Positions 1 through 8,825 of a stretch of 64,000 bases of DNA are shown here, one piece after another (position 1 is the stretch's first letter; each line of letters opens with the position of its first letter). The notes below the pieces were generated by a model, which saw only the letters and a list, made by a program, of their open reading frames with translations, made no database searches and was not told where the DNA came from. The stretch covers positions 930,001 through 994,000 of the forward strand of contig CP148031.1 of NCBI GenBank assembly GCA_040500365.1, in the 5' to 3' direction. This stretch comes from Dehalobacter alkaniphilus. GTDB taxonomy: Bacteria > Bacillota > Desulfitobacteriia > Desulfitobacteriales > Syntrophobotulaceae. The position numbers were made by a program, and so were the translations under genes.

Positions 1-413
1 CGCACAGTCTGAATAAATTATGGCTTAGAAGGCAGACCACAAAATTCAATGGAGTATCTTATCCGATCCAGGCTGCCACTGCTGCCATATTTTCTGAGGC
101 AGGGAAACAACAGGTCAAAGAAACCATTGATTATTATATGGATAATGCCGCAATTATCCGGGCTGGTCTAGAAAAAGCGGGATATACCGTCTTTGGCGGT
201 GTGAATGCACCGTATATCTGGCTAAAAACACCGGGACAGATGGGGTCCTGGGAATTCTTTGACAAGCTGATGAAAGAGGCAAATGTTATCGGAACACCCG
301 GAGCCGGCTTCGGTGCGAGTGGGGAAGGATTCTTCCGGCTGACGGCTTTCAATACCAAAGAGAATACTGAAAGGGCGATTGAAAGGATAAGAACCAAAAT
401 CGCGTTAAGCTGA
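1..413 (+). CDS. dapL: LL-diaminopimelate aminotransferase, C-terminal part
   Basis: The reading frame is open from base 3 at the left edge to TGA at 411-413, so only about 136 C-terminal residues are present. They include KFNGVSYPIQ near the start, then NAPYIWLKTP and FFDKLM, and GEGFFRLTAF near the end, a pattern I recognise from DapL, a PLP-dependent class I/II aminotransferase. DapL converts tetrahydrodipicolinate straight to LL-diaminopimelate for lysine and peptidoglycan synthesis. The PLP lysine lies outside the window. A terminator-like hairpin follows about 120 bases downstream, so this is probably the last gene of its transcript. Confidence 0.85.
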   Translation, partial: HSLNKLWLRRQTTKFNGVSYPIQAATAAIFSEAGKQQVKETIDYYMDNAAIIRAGLEKAGYTVFGGVNAPYIWLKTPGQMGSWEFFDKLMKEANVIGTPGAGFGASGEGFFRLTAFNTKENTERAIERIRTKIALS

Positions 414-531
414 CAGGCCTGAGCGTTTTTAACGCTGAACACAGAACAAAAAACAGAGAGCAAAACGATCAACAACCATCGAATAATATTAAGTCTGATT
501 ATGGGGACGTATCACAACTTAGCCCCAAGCG

Positions 532-566
532 AAGACGTCAATTTTAAAAACTGGCGTCTTTTCTTT
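532..566 (+). terminator. Rho-independent terminator-like hairpin after dapL
   Basis: AAGACGTCA at 532-540 pairs with TGGCGTCTT at 552-560 (one G-T wobble) around an A/T-rich loop, followed by TTCTTT. It lies downstream of dapL and is the only plausible terminator in this gap. Confidence 0.55.
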
Positions 567-816
567 ATGGGTAGTGCAGTCTTGCACAGATCCACCGCTC
601 CCCTGTTCTCGCGACTAAAGCCAGAAACCCTCGCTAACATGCCAAAACCCTGCTGCTTACTGCATGTTGTCGCTCCTTGCTATCCATGGCACCGCGACAG
701 TTGTCCGTCCATGGACAGAAAACAGTAAAGATAATGACTGTAATAGGAGAAGCTGAATTTTTAAGCTATATATGACTTAATATAATTGGCTGGCAATTGT
801 GCAAAACCTCCTATCA
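567..816. other. Intergenic stretch without a convincing gene
   Basis: Short open frames here have no good ribosome-binding site or recognisable protein features. The sequence carries several small repeated motifs (TCCATGG twice within about 25 bases, and GTGCAG/TTGCAC pairs), so it may be decayed or structured DNA. No RNA gene is recognised. Confidence 0.4.
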
Positions 817-864
817 ACAGTTTGTCCAAGAATCCGCACCGGTGCGGATTCTTGGACAAACTGT
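817..864. repeat. 48-bp perfect palindrome upstream of yicC
   Basis: The 24-base arm at 817-840 is exactly the reverse complement of 841-864, with no loop; the centre is CACC/GGTG and the outer ends are ACAG/CTGT. No T-run follows on either strand, so it is not a typical terminator. It could form a cruciform, serve as a dimeric protein-binding site, or be a joined pair of inverted ends left by a small mobile element. The next 130 bases before yicC hold no gene. Confidence 0.85.
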
Positions 865-993
865 CTAAAGCTCTCAACCGCAATCTCTTAGCTATGATAA
901 ATGAAAAGACTTCAAGCACTAAAGCATGCAGACGGTATTCTTGCCCTTCGGAGCAAAGAAATGGTATGATTGTCCGTAAGGAGTTGAGGGAAA

Positions 994-1872
994 TTGGCAA
1001 ACAGTATGACTGGTTTTGGCAGAGGGGAAGCTCAGGGACTTGGAGTTCAGATTTCAGTAGAAATGAAGTCAGTGAACAATCGCTTCCTGGAAGTCCTGGT
1101 GAAACTACCAAGGAACCTGAATATCATTGAGGAACGTTTTCGTAAAGCCGTGCAGGAAAAAGTCCAGCGAGGCCGCATTGATATTTACGTAAATATCAAG
1201 GAAACGGAAGAAAAAAAGAGATTAGTTAAGGTTGACAAAGATTTAGTGCTGTCGTATGATAATTCTCTGAAGGAATTGGCAAATTTGCTCAATACCACGT
1301 ATAAGAGCGATCTTTTTAGTCTGGTTTCGCTCCCTGAAGTACTCAGTGTTGAAAACGAAGAGACGGATGCCGAAGCCTTGTGGCCATATCTCAATATGGC
1401 TTTACAGGAGGCGCTGAACCAGTTAATTCAAATGCGTAGGACTGAAGGGGAGAGACTGGCCAAGGATTTGCTGAAAAAATTAGATGACCTTTCCGGAATG
1501 GTTGATCAAGTAACTGTAAGAGCGCCGCAGGTTGTCGCGGAATATCAGGAAAAATTAAGGGAAAGGCTTGCGGCGCTTCTGGCGGACACTTCACTGGATG
1601 AAGCTAGACTGATTACCGAAATTGCCATTTTTGCCGACAGGTCTTCTATTGAGGAAGAGCTGGTCAGGCTCGGGAGCCATTTTGAACAATTTACCAAAGC
1701 CTTTTCAACCAATGAGCCGATTGGACGGAAACTGGATTTTCTGATTCAGGAAATGAACAGAGAGATCAATACCATTGGGTCTAAGGCAAATGATCTGGAG
1801 ATTTCACATATTGTTGTCCAAGGAAAAAGTGAATTGGAGAAAATCCGGGAACAGGTTCAGAATATCGAGTAA
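994..1872 (+). CDS. yicC: YicC/YloC family endoribonuclease
   Basis: This 292-residue protein starts at TTG 994, giving the typical N-terminus MANSMTGFGRGE, behind AAGGAG at 979-984. It contains VNNRFLEV near residue 30, a charged helical middle and the conserved C-terminal stretch FLIQEMNREINTIGSKAND. Family members include E. coli YicC, a single-strand-specific endoribonuclease acting in the cytoplasm, and B. subtilis YloC. As in B. subtilis it heads a run with remA, gmk, rpoZ and coaBC, which supports the assignment. Length fits the family, and nothing looks broken. Confidence 0.9.
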   Translation: MANSMTGFGRGEAQGLGVQISVEMKSVNNRFLEVLVKLPRNLNIIEERFRKAVQEKVQRGRIDIYVNIKETEEKKRLVKVDKDLVLSYDNSLKELANLLNTTYKSDLFSLVSLPEVLSVENEETDAEALWPYLNMALQEALNQLIQMRRTEGERLAKDLLKKLDDLSGMVDQVTVRAPQVVAEYQEKLRERLAALLADTSLDEARLITEIAIFADRSSIEEELVRLGSHFEQFTKAFSTNEPIGRKLDFLIQEMNREINTIGSKANDLEISHIVVQGKSELEKIREQVQNIE

Positions 1873-1932
1873 CACGATGAAAAAGAGCAATAACGCCGGT
1901 ATGCAGCGTATTGAATATGGGAGGTATAGGAA

Positions 1933-2202
1933 TTGGATATCAAATTGATTAATATAGGATTTGGCAATATTGTATCGGCCAACAGAATTATCTCGATTGT
2001 AAGTCCGGAATCAGCACCCATTAAGCGAATTATTCAGGAAGCGCGCGATACAGGAATGCTCATCGACGCCACCTATGGGCGAAGAACGCGTGCCGTCATT
2101 ATGTGTGACAGCCACCACGTGATTTTGTCGGCTGTTCAGCCTGAAACGGTTGCCCATCGTCTGACCGCCAAAGAATCCAGTAATGAAGATCCGGCTGATT
2201 AA
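1933..2202 (+). CDS. remA: RemA-like extracellular matrix regulator (DUF370)
   Basis: The 89-residue product starts at TTG 1933 after GGGAGGTATAGG. It has the family hallmarks MDIKLINIGFGN at the start, SANRIISIVSPESAPIKR, and the stretch around GRRTRAVIMCDS. In Bacillus, RemA is a DNA-binding activator of biofilm matrix and osmoprotection genes that assembles into ring-shaped oligomers. Its place between yicC and gmk is the usual Firmicutes order. Target genes here are not known from the sequence. Confidence 0.9.
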   Translation: MDIKLINIGFGNIVSANRIISIVSPESAPIKRIIQEARDTGMLIDATYGRRTRAVIMCDSHHVILSAVQPETVAHRLTAKESSNEDPAD

Positions 2203-2203
2203 A

Positions 2204-2785
2204 ATGGAAGACAAAGGACTGCTGATTGTGGTTTCAGGTCCTGCAGGAGTTGGAAAAGGAACACTGTGTAAGCGGCTTTTTGCCGAGTGCGGCGATCTGG
2301 AATATTCTGTTTCTGTAACGACTAGGGCACCAAGACCGGGAGAAACAGAGGGAAAAGAATACTATTTTCGTTCCAGGGATCAATTTCTTAAAATGGTTGA
2401 GAATAATGAGTTTCTGGAATGGGCAGAGTTTTGCGGAAACCTGTATGGAACCCCAAGATTTCATGTGGAAAGTGTCCTGAAGAGAAACAAGACCATCTTA
2501 CTGGAAATCGATATGCAGGGAGCAAAAATTGTCAAAAAGGCTTTTCCGGATGGTGTGTTTATTTTCATTGTTCCGCCTTCCCTGGAAGAGCTCGCTGAAA
2601 GGCTTTATGGAAGAGGAACGGAAACACCTGAGGTCGTGCAGCGCAGACTGGCACAAGCCGTTCAGGAAATGAAAAATATGAAGGATTATGATTATGCTGT
2701 TGAGAACGACGAAATTGGCACTGCAGTAGAAAAGCTTAAGAGTATTATGATTGCAGAAAAATGCCGGGTGAGTTCAAAGCCATAA
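2204..2785 (+). CDS. gmk: Guanylate kinase
   Basis: The enzyme phosphorylates GMP to GDP with ATP in the cytoplasm. The P-loop SGPAGVGKGT lies near residues 12-21, followed by VTTRAPRPGE (GMP-binding region), EGKEYYF, and LEIDMQGA. I place the start at ATG 2204 (MEDKGLLIVV), one base after the remA stop, because it gives the usual N-terminus. An in-frame ATG at 2183, overlapping remA by 20 bases, is possible, and neither start has a strong ribosome-binding site. About 193 residues is normal for Gmk. Co-translation with remA is likely. Confidence 0.92.
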   Translation: MEDKGLLIVVSGPAGVGKGTLCKRLFAECGDLEYSVSVTTRAPRPGETEGKEYYFRSRDQFLKMVENNEFLEWAEFCGNLYGTPRFHVESVLKRNKTILLEIDMQGAKIVKKAFPDGVFIFIVPPSLEELAERLYGRGTETPEVVQRRLAQAVQEMKNMKDYDYAVENDEIGTAVEKLKSIMIAEKCRVSSKP

Positions 2786-2823
2786 TAATTTTAAAGTCGT
2801 TCTAATTTGAAGGAGGAATAACG

Positions 2824-3039
2824 ATGAAGCAGCCTTCTTTGGATGTTCTGATGTCCCAGGCAGACAGTAAATATACCCTAGTGGTGGCAGCTGCCAAAAG
2901 GGCCAGGGTACTCATGAACAATTTGGATGCAAGTGAATTTAAAGATACAAAACCTGTTAGCAGGGCTTTGCTTGAGATTGCAGACGGAAAAGTCTATCCT
3001 GACTTTTTTGATAAGGTAACGTCAGATGCTTTGCGGTAA
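2824..3039 (+). CDS. rpoZ: DNA-directed RNA polymerase omega subunit
   Basis: This 71-residue protein has the omega pattern: SLDVLMSQADSKYTLVVAAAKRAR at the N-terminus (the conserved Y-L-V-AAKRAR core) and KPVSRALLEI further on. Omega binds the beta-prime subunit and helps polymerase assembly. A strong GAAGGAGGAATAACG sits directly before ATG 2824. The 3' end overlaps coaBC by 14 bases, suggesting translational coupling. Confidence 0.9.
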   Translation: MKQPSLDVLMSQADSKYTLVVAAAKRARVLMNNLDASEFKDTKPVSRALLEIADGKVYPDFFDKVTSDALR

Positions 3040-4234
3040 ACGTGTGCTTCTGGGCGTAACAGGCAGTATTGCTGCCTACAAAGCGGTCGACATCGCCAGC
3101 AGACTGGTGAAAAGCGGTGCAGAGGTCTCTGTCGTGATGACAAAATCAGCGACAGAGCTCGTTGCGCCTTTGACATTTAGAAGCATATCAGGACAGCCGG
3201 TTTATACGGAAATGTTCACGGAACCTAAAATGTGGAACATTGAACATATTTCTCTGGCCCAGAAGGCAGACATCACCTTAATCGCTCCGGCGACAGCCAA
3301 TATCATTGCGAAGATGGCTGTCGGTCTTGCTGATGATTTTCTTTCTACCGTCTTACTGGCTGTCAATAATCCAATTTTTGTAGCTCCGGCGATGAATCAT
3401 GCCATGTATCATCACCCTGCAACGCAGCAGAATCTGGGGATTCTTCAGCAGCGGGGTATTCATATGATCGGGCCAGCCAAAGGATACCAAGCCTGCGGAG
3501 CAGAGGGTGACGGCAGGATGAGTGAGCCTGCGGAGATCATTGATTTCCTTCAGAATTTTATGTTAAACCGGGGAATCATGAAAGGCCGGAAAGTGCTAGT
3601 TACGGCCGGCGGCACCCGCGAGGAACTTGATCCGGTCAGATATCTTGGAAATTACAGCTCAGGCCGCATGGGCTATGCAATTGCTGAGGCGTTTGCTGAG
3701 GCAGGCGCACAGGTGACCCTGGTCAGCGGACCCTCGGATATCCTGCCCCCGTTCGGCGTGGAAACGGTCCGGATTATTTCAGCGGAAGAGATGTATCTGG
3801 AAGTTATGACACGATATGCGGAACAGGATATCGTCGTCAAAGCAGCTGCTGTTGCTGATTTTCGACCTGCAGTCCGCAATGAGCAAAAGATCAAAAAAGA
3901 CGGAGAGTCTGTTATCCTAGAATTAGTTCCGAATCCAGATATTCTGTCAGCTTTGGGGGCTCGGAAGAAACACCAGTACTTGGTTGGCTTTGCTGCCGAG
4001 ACCCAAAATGTGATTGAAAACGGTCTGGAAAAGTTAAAACGCAAAAAGGCCGATATGCTTGTAGTCAATGATGTCACAGCACCTGGTGCAGGTTTTGGCA
4101 CAGATACCAATATTGTTAGTTTTCTTTATCCCGATGGCAGAAAGATAGATCTGCCCAAAATGAGCAAGCTGGATGTCGCCAGAAGGTTGGTGCAAGAGAT
4201 TGCCTTGAACAAAGGTATTGGATCAAAGGAGTGA
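3026..4234 (+). CDS. coaBC: Bifunctional phosphopantothenoylcysteine decarboxylase / phosphopantothenate-cysteine ligase
   Basis: The 402-residue fusion makes 4'-phosphopantetheine for coenzyme A. The N-terminal CoaC flavoprotein domain (about 1-180) shows VTGSIAAYKA, NIEHISLA with the catalytic-type His, PAMNHAMY and the flexible-flap motif around ACGAEGDGRM. The C-terminal CoaB domain (about 190-402) starts with VLVTAGGTREELDPVR and YSSGRMGYA, then has AAAVADFRP and the KIKKD substrate-binding stretch. The start overlaps rpoZ, as in many Firmicutes. metK begins 6 bases after its stop, so the two are in one transcript. Confidence 0.93.
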   Translation: MLCGKRVLLGVTGSIAAYKAVDIASRLVKSGAEVSVVMTKSATELVAPLTFRSISGQPVYTEMFTEPKMWNIEHISLAQKADITLIAPATANIIAKMAVGLADDFLSTVLLAVNNPIFVAPAMNHAMYHHPATQQNLGILQQRGIHMIGPAKGYQACGAEGDGRMSEPAEIIDFLQNFMLNRGIMKGRKVLVTAGGTREELDPVRYLGNYSSGRMGYAIAEAFAEAGAQVTLVSGPSDILPPFGVETVRIISAEEMYLEVMTRYAEQDIVVKAAAVADFRPAVRNEQKIKKDGESVILELVPNPDILSALGARKKHQYLVGFAAETQNVIENGLEKLKRKKADMLVVNDVTAPGAGFGTDTNIVSFLYPDGRKIDLPKMSKLDVARRLVQEIALNKGIGSKE

Positions 4235-4240
4235 TTTTGG

Positions 4241-5422
4241 ATGGGTTACAAATTATTTACCTCAGAATCTGTTACCGAAGGACATCCCGACAAAATATGC
4301 GATCAAATTTCGGATGCAATTCTTGATGCCGTCCTGTGTCAGGACAGAGAAGCAAGAGTTGCCTGTGAAACATCTGTGACAACCGGGCTGGTTCTGGTAA
4401 GCGGCGAGATTACCACCCATTGTTATGTGGATATTCCAAGAGTCGTAAGGGAAACCATCAGACAGATTGGATATACGAGAGCCAAATATGGCTTTGACGC
4501 AGATACATGTGCGGTGCTGACCTCGATTGGAGAGCAGTCCAGTGATATTGCCTTAGGCGTTAACAAAGCACTGGAGGCAAAAATATCCGAAGAAGATATC
4601 AGTGAGATCGGTGCAGGAGACCAGGGGATGATGTTTGGCTATGCGACAAACGAAACCGAAACATTCATGCCGGTGCCGATTGATCTTGCGCATAAGCTGG
4701 CCCGCAGGCTAGCTGAAATCCGTAAGGCGGAAGTGCTGAACTATTTAAGACCTGACGGTAAAACGCAGGTTACCGTTGAATACGAGGACGGAAAACCCAA
4801 AAGAATCGATACGATTGTAATTTCGACCCAGCATCATCCTGAGGTTTCCCAGGAGCAGATCAAAAACGACCTTCTGGAGCATGTCGTAAGACCAGTGGTT
4901 CCATCTGAAATGCTGGATGAGAATACCCGTTATTATATCAACCCGACGGGCAGATTTGTGATTGGCGGGCCTCAGGGTGATGCAGGACTTACCGGCAGAA
5001 AAATTATCGTTGACACCTATGGCGGTATGGCTAGACATGGTGGCGGGGCGTTTTCCGGAAAAGATCCTACGAAGGTTGACCGGTCCGGGGCTTATGCCGC
5101 GCGCTATGTGGCCAAAAATGTTGTCGGAGCGGGCCTAGCTGACCGCTGTGAGATTCAGATCGCCTATGCGATTGGGGTTGCACGTCCTGTCTCCATTTCA
5201 GTTGAAACATTTGGGACGGGCAAGGTCAGTGATGATAAAATCATCACGCTGATTAATGAAACGTTTGATCTTCGCCCGGCTGCAATCATCAACACTCTGG
5301 ATCTCCGCAGACCAATCTATAGACAGACCGCGGCCTACGGGCATTTTGGTCGCAATGACCTTGACCTCCCGTGGGAGAAGCTTGATAAAGTCGAACAATT
5401 AAGGAAACTGGCCGGACGCTGA
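4241..5422 (+). CDS. metK: S-adenosylmethionine synthetase
   Basis: The 393-residue enzyme makes S-adenosylmethionine from methionine and ATP. It shows GHPDKICDQ near residue 14, the GAGDQGMMFGYA ATP-binding hexapeptide region near residue 125, and GGGAFSGKDPTKVDRS near residue 267. The start ATG 4241 follows AAAGGAGTGATTTTGG. In B. subtilis the gene after coaBC is priA; here it is metK. With only 6 bases after coaBC there is no room for a SAM riboswitch, so expression follows the upstream operon. Confidence 0.95.
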   Translation: MGYKLFTSESVTEGHPDKICDQISDAILDAVLCQDREARVACETSVTTGLVLVSGEITTHCYVDIPRVVRETIRQIGYTRAKYGFDADTCAVLTSIGEQSSDIALGVNKALEAKISEEDISEIGAGDQGMMFGYATNETETFMPVPIDLAHKLARRLAEIRKAEVLNYLRPDGKTQVTVEYEDGKPKRIDTIVISTQHHPEVSQEQIKNDLLEHVVRPVVPSEMLDENTRYYINPTGRFVIGGPQGDAGLTGRKIIVDTYGGMARHGGGAFSGKDPTKVDRSGAYAARYVAKNVVGAGLADRCEIQIAYAIGVARPVSISVETFGTGKVSDDKIITLINETFDLRPAAIINTLDLRRPIYRQTAAYGHFGRNDLDLPWEKLDKVEQLRKLAGR

Positions 5423-5501
5423 AACGTTGTTAAGCTTCCAATAGAAATAGCTATAGCAGAGAAAAATCATCGGTGTCAGTAGAAGAATAACAGACTGCAG
5501 A

Positions 5502-5532
5502 GGGTGTCGTGGGAATCCAGGGCATCCTTTTT
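5502..5532 (+). terminator. Terminator after metK
   Basis: GGGTGTC at 5502-5508 pairs with GGCATCC at 5521-5527 (two wobbles), followed by TTTTTAT. It is placed between metK and the next gene and probably ends the yicC-metK operon. Confidence 0.6.
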
Positions 5533-5663
5533 ATGTTGATAACAGGAAAACTTACAAGCGCTATTTCAAAATACAGATTCAAATATGGATTATCTTGATA
5601 TATAATATACCTATTGTTAACAGTTAGCGTGTCAAAATAAGTTTGAGGCAGGAGGATGGTAGG

Positions 5664-6929
5664 ATGACTCAGGATGAGTTGTTACTTCATTTAAGAAAGA
5701 CCATTGAACAGGTCTTAAAAGCTCCCTACTACAAGAAAAAACTAGCTGAGGTGGGTATCTATTATCCCGGTGATGTCAAATCCCTGGAGGATTTTCGGAA
5801 GATACCATTGACGGATAAAGAAGCGTTACGCCAGAATTATCCTTTTGGATTATTTGCCGAGCCATTGGAAAAGATGGTCAGAATCCATGCTTCCTCAGGG
5901 ACAACGGGAAAACCGACCGTTGTAGGGTATACCCGTGAAGATATTCAGTTATGGGCCAAAATTGTGGCCAACGGTCTCAGAAGGGCCGGCATTACGTCCA
6001 ACGACGTTGTACAGGTCGCTTACGGCTATGGCTTGTTTACCGGCGGTATGGGACTGCATTACGGATGTGAAGAACTTGGGGCTTTAGTCATTCCGATCTC
6101 CGGCGGCAACACCCAGCGTCAGCTGATGCTGATGCGTGACTTTGGAAGTACGGTTCTTTGCTGTACTCCGTCGTACGCACTTTATCTGGCAGACAGTCTG
6201 GGGGAAGAGGGTATGACCAAAGAAGACCTGAAGCTGAGGGTCGGGATATTTGGCGCTGAGCCCTGGACAGAACAGATGAGAGCTGAGATTGAAACCAGAC
6301 TTGGTATTCGGGCGCTCGATATCTATGGATTGAGTGAAACGATGGGACCCGGCGTTTCTTTGGAGTGCCTGAAAGGCGAAGGGCTGCATATCGATGAGAA
6401 CTTCTACCCTGAAATTCTCGACAAAGACGGAAATGTTCTGCCGGAAGGAGAAACAGGAGAGCTCGTTCTTACCAGCTTTAACAAAATGGGTTTCCCCGGA
6501 CTTCGCTATAGAACGAAAGATATTACCAGCATCACCTATGGAAGCTGTACGTGCGGCCACACCGGCTGGACGATGAAGAGAGTGTCGGCCAGAGTCGATG
6601 ATATGCTGATTATTCGCGGTGTCAACGTCTTCCCAAGCCAGATTGAAGAAGCGATCCTGTCGGTAGGCGGAATCGAACCGCATTATCTGATTGTTGTGGA
6701 CCGTGAGGGTAATCTTGATACCCTCGAAGTGCAGATTGAGGTGAATGCGGCAAGCTTCAACGATGAGATCCGGGAACTCGAGGAGCTCCAGCAAAGGCTT
6801 CAAACTAAAATACATGAGATCCTTAATATTGCAGCCAGGGTGCGTCTTGTCGAGCCGAAGAGTATCCCGCGCAGCGAAGGAAAAGCGAAGCGTGTAATTG
6901 ATAAACGCAAGGAAAAACAATTAAGCTAA
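5664..6929 (+). CDS. paaK: Phenylacetate-CoA ligase family enzyme
   Basis: The 421-residue adenylate-forming enzyme carries the AMP-binding loop SSGTTGKPTVVGYT near residue 81, YGYGLFTGGMG, YGLSETMGPG near residue 222, and the C-terminal RSEGKAKRV with the late catalytic lysine. The family activates aryl acids such as phenylacetate to their CoA thioesters using ATP. I chose ATG 5664 because AGGAGG lies just before it at 5650-5655. TATAAT-like sequence near 5600 may be its promoter. In anaerobes this pair (ligase plus ACT protein) often accompanies indolepyruvate oxidoreductase, but iorAB is not beside it here. The exact substrate is not shown by sequence. Confidence 0.88.
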   Translation: MTQDELLLHLRKTIEQVLKAPYYKKKLAEVGIYYPGDVKSLEDFRKIPLTDKEALRQNYPFGLFAEPLEKMVRIHASSGTTGKPTVVGYTREDIQLWAKIVANGLRRAGITSNDVVQVAYGYGLFTGGMGLHYGCEELGALVIPISGGNTQRQLMLMRDFGSTVLCCTPSYALYLADSLGEEGMTKEDLKLRVGIFGAEPWTEQMRAEIETRLGIRALDIYGLSETMGPGVSLECLKGEGLHIDENFYPEILDKDGNVLPEGETGELVLTSFNKMGFPGLRYRTKDITSITYGSCTCGHTGWTMKRVSARVDDMLIIRGVNVFPSQIEEAILSVGGIEPHYLIVVDREGNLDTLEVQIEVNAASFNDEIRELEELQQRLQTKIHEILNIAARVRLVEPKSIPRSEGKAKRVIDKRKEKQLS

Positions 6930-6966
6930 ATTCTCCTAAATGAAAAAAATAAAGGGGGAAAAACAT

Positions 6967-7362
6967 ATGTTACAACTGTCAATTTTTCTGGAAAATGCCC
7001 AGGGCCGTCTGGCAGACGCACTGAATACTTTAGCTGACCTTCAAGTCAATATCCGCGCGCTGTCCCTTGCTGACACCAAAGATTACGGTGTACTCAGAAT
7101 TATCGTGGAGAATCCGGAAGAAGTTGCGGAGAAACTCCGGGAGCGCAATTGTGTCGTCAAGATCACCCAGGTTTGGGTGCTAAAAGTTCCCGATAGTCCG
7201 GGAGGTCTGGCTGGACAACTGAACAAGCTTGTTGCCGAGGGCGTGAACGTCGAATATATGTATGGTTTTGTGGAAAAGGAAAACGAGCAAGCCCAGGTCG
7301 TTCTAAGAGTCAGGGATGCTGAAATCATGCAGGCTGCGATGGACAAACTCGCGCTCAAATGA
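6967..7362 (+). CDS. Tandem ACT-domain amino-acid-binding protein
   Basis: This 131-residue protein is built of two ACT-like halves: LSIFLENAQGRLADALNTL at the start, and VLKVPDSPGGLAGQLNKL near residue 66. Both show the beta-alpha-beta G-R/G-L turn typical of ACT ligand-binding domains. The start ATG 6967 follows AAAGGGGGAAAAACAT. It lies 37 bases after the CoA-ligase gene and is followed by a strong terminator, so the two form a two-gene operon. A role as an aromatic-amino-acid sensor is likely by analogy but not shown. Confidence 0.8.
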   Translation: MLQLSIFLENAQGRLADALNTLADLQVNIRALSLADTKDYGVLRIIVENPEEVAEKLRERNCVVKITQVWVLKVPDSPGGLAGQLNKLVAEGVNVEYMYGFVEKENEQAQVVLRVRDAEIMQAAMDKLALK

Positions 7363-7422
7363 AGAAGAAAGTAAGCGATCAAACACAGCATTAAAATAGC
7401 ATTAAAATATAATAATAAGATG

Positions 7423-7464
7423 AAAAACCTGTTTCCTTACAAAAAATAAGGAAACAGGTTTTTT
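7423..7464 (+). terminator. Strong rho-independent terminator
   Basis: A 17-bp perfect stem (7423-7439 with 7447-7463, containing CCTGTTTCCTTA) closes a 7-base loop and ends in a T-run. The A-run on the other side could let it work on both strands. It ends the paaK/ACT operon. Confidence 0.9.
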
Positions 7465-7532
7465 GTATAATCCGTTCTGGCATTTAGGAAAATAAATCTA
7501 GTACCATTGAAGATTTGTTTTTGGAGGATGAT

Positions 7533-8168
7533 ATGCAGGACTTCATCGCGACTTACACCAGCCAAAGAAAAAAACAGGGGACCAGGCAATATCTGCTCGA
7601 TAATATCACCTATCATCTCGCACCGCTGCTTATAGCATCCAAGCCGGCTGAACTGCTTACATTTACCACTGCCATCAAAAAAGATATGCTGGAGACCTGG
7701 GATCAAATCAAAGATAGGCTTTACCCCTATGTGACGGTTCAGGAAATTGTCAGGAACAAAGCTTCTGTCAGCGTATTATTTTATGCTGCAGACAGATTAT
7801 CCTCAATACTGCAAATCCCTGAAAATCAGCATTTCTTAAGAGCGCTTGGTTATTGCGGGGAGACGGATCAGGATACGGCAATACGGACTTTAAAACAAAA
7901 ATGGATCGTCGGGCCTTTCCCTCACGAAATTGGACTATTTCTGGGCTTCCCACTGGACGATGTGGCAGATTTTATCTATTTCCCCGATAAAAAACCTCTG
8001 CTGACCGGTTATTGGAAGGTCTACCATGATCCCGAGAAAGCCAGGAGAATATTTCAGGAATACAACAAGGCCAGATATGCATACATCCGATACATGCTCG
8101 ACGGGAACAAAAGCGAGGGCTTTTTAAAATGCATGGGCCGGAACCGGTTGAAAGGATCGTCAATATAA
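7533..8168 (+). CDS. DUF3793 family protein
   Basis: The 211-residue protein shows the features I associate with DUF3793: an N-terminal NITYHLAPLL segment, then HEIGLFLGFPLDDVADFI near residue 130 and GYWKVYHDPEKA with an aromatic-rich C-terminus. Biochemical function is unknown; members occur in Clostridia, often near flavodoxins and iron/heme or redox genes. I chose ATG 7533 after TTGGAGGATGAT; a TTG at 7515 in the same frame is less likely. It heads a group with catalase-like, desulfurase-like and DsrE-like genes, which hints at a redox or metal-linked role. Confidence 0.75.
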   Translation: MQDFIATYTSQRKKQGTRQYLLDNITYHLAPLLIASKPAELLTFTTAIKKDMLETWDQIKDRLYPYVTVQEIVRNKASVSVLFYAADRLSSILQIPENQHFLRALGYCGETDQDTAIRTLKQKWIVGPFPHEIGLFLGFPLDDVADFIYFPDKKPLLTGYWKVYHDPEKARRIFQEYNKARYAYIRYMLDGNKSEGFLKCMGRNRLKGSSI

Positions 8169-8211
8169 TAAGCTAAAGAATGATTTGCCATGGCCGTCAG
8201 GAGGAATTGGG

Positions 8212-8766
8212 ATGTTTAGTTACCAGAAACGTTTACTATATCCGGTTTATGTTGAGAAGAAAAATGAGAAGCTGGCCCGGAGCTTATTGGAACATATCGG
8301 CGGGAAAGACGGGGAATTTACTGCTTTTACACGTCATATGTATCAATGCCTGCATGTGACCAATCCATATATTCGTGATCTTTTGGGTATGATGGCCTCG
8401 GAAGAGCTTGCGCATATGGAGATCATTGCAGCTGCAGTCAGAAAGCTTGGCCTTGCTGATTTGCCGCTTGCCAATTCCGGGCAGGAGTCCTGGAATATGG
8501 AATATGTTGAGAAAAGTACGGATATTAATGAGATGCTCAAGATCAATGAAGAAGCGGAGATCAGGGCCAAGAGACTGTACCTGCGGCATCTCACGCTGAC
8601 TGAGGACACTTCACTAAGGAAGATGCTCCAGTTCTTAGTCAACCGGGAAGAAGTTCATCAAAGATTACTAAAAAAAAGCGGTGTCTTAGTGGCTCAGAAA
8701 GCCAATAATGAGCAGTTTTCAACGCTAATTCATGAATATAAAATGAGTTTGCGCGTAATGAAGTAA
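8212..8766 (+). CDS. Manganese-catalase-like / CotJC-like ferritin-fold protein
   Basis: The 184-residue protein begins MFSYQKRLLYPVYV and has GGKDGEFTAF, EELAHMEII near residue 65 and REEVHQRLL near residue 145. These Glu/His helices match the di-metal ligand pattern of manganese catalases and the spore-coat protein CotJC. CAGGAGGAATTGGG precedes ATG 8212. Such proteins break down hydrogen peroxide or sit in the spore coat. It lies 43 bases after the DUF3793 gene, probably in the same transcript. Activity is inferred only. Confidence 0.78.
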   Translation: MFSYQKRLLYPVYVEKKNEKLARSLLEHIGGKDGEFTAFTRHMYQCLHVTNPYIRDLLGMMASEELAHMEIIAAAVRKLGLADLPLANSGQESWNMEYVEKSTDINEMLKINEEAEIRAKRLYLRHLTLTEDTSLRKMLQFLVNREEVHQRLLKKSGVLVAQKANNEQFSTLIHEYKMSLRVMK

Positions 8767-8825
8767 CAAATTCTCGCTTGGTCAATAAACTATGAGGGGA
8801 TCATTATGTTATAGGGGAGAGGAAA

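Noticed and set aside
501..728. Open frame of 75 codons after dapL
   Set aside because: No ribosome-binding site; it crosses a terminator hairpin and shows no protein-like pattern.
4235..4240. Possible SAM riboswitch before metK
   Set aside because: Only 6 bases separate coaBC and metK, so there is no room; no riboswitch-like fold was seen upstream of the operon.
6084..6920. Minus-strand open frame of 278 codons inside paaK
   Set aside because: It is a shadow of the CoA ligase gene, with no recognisable features.
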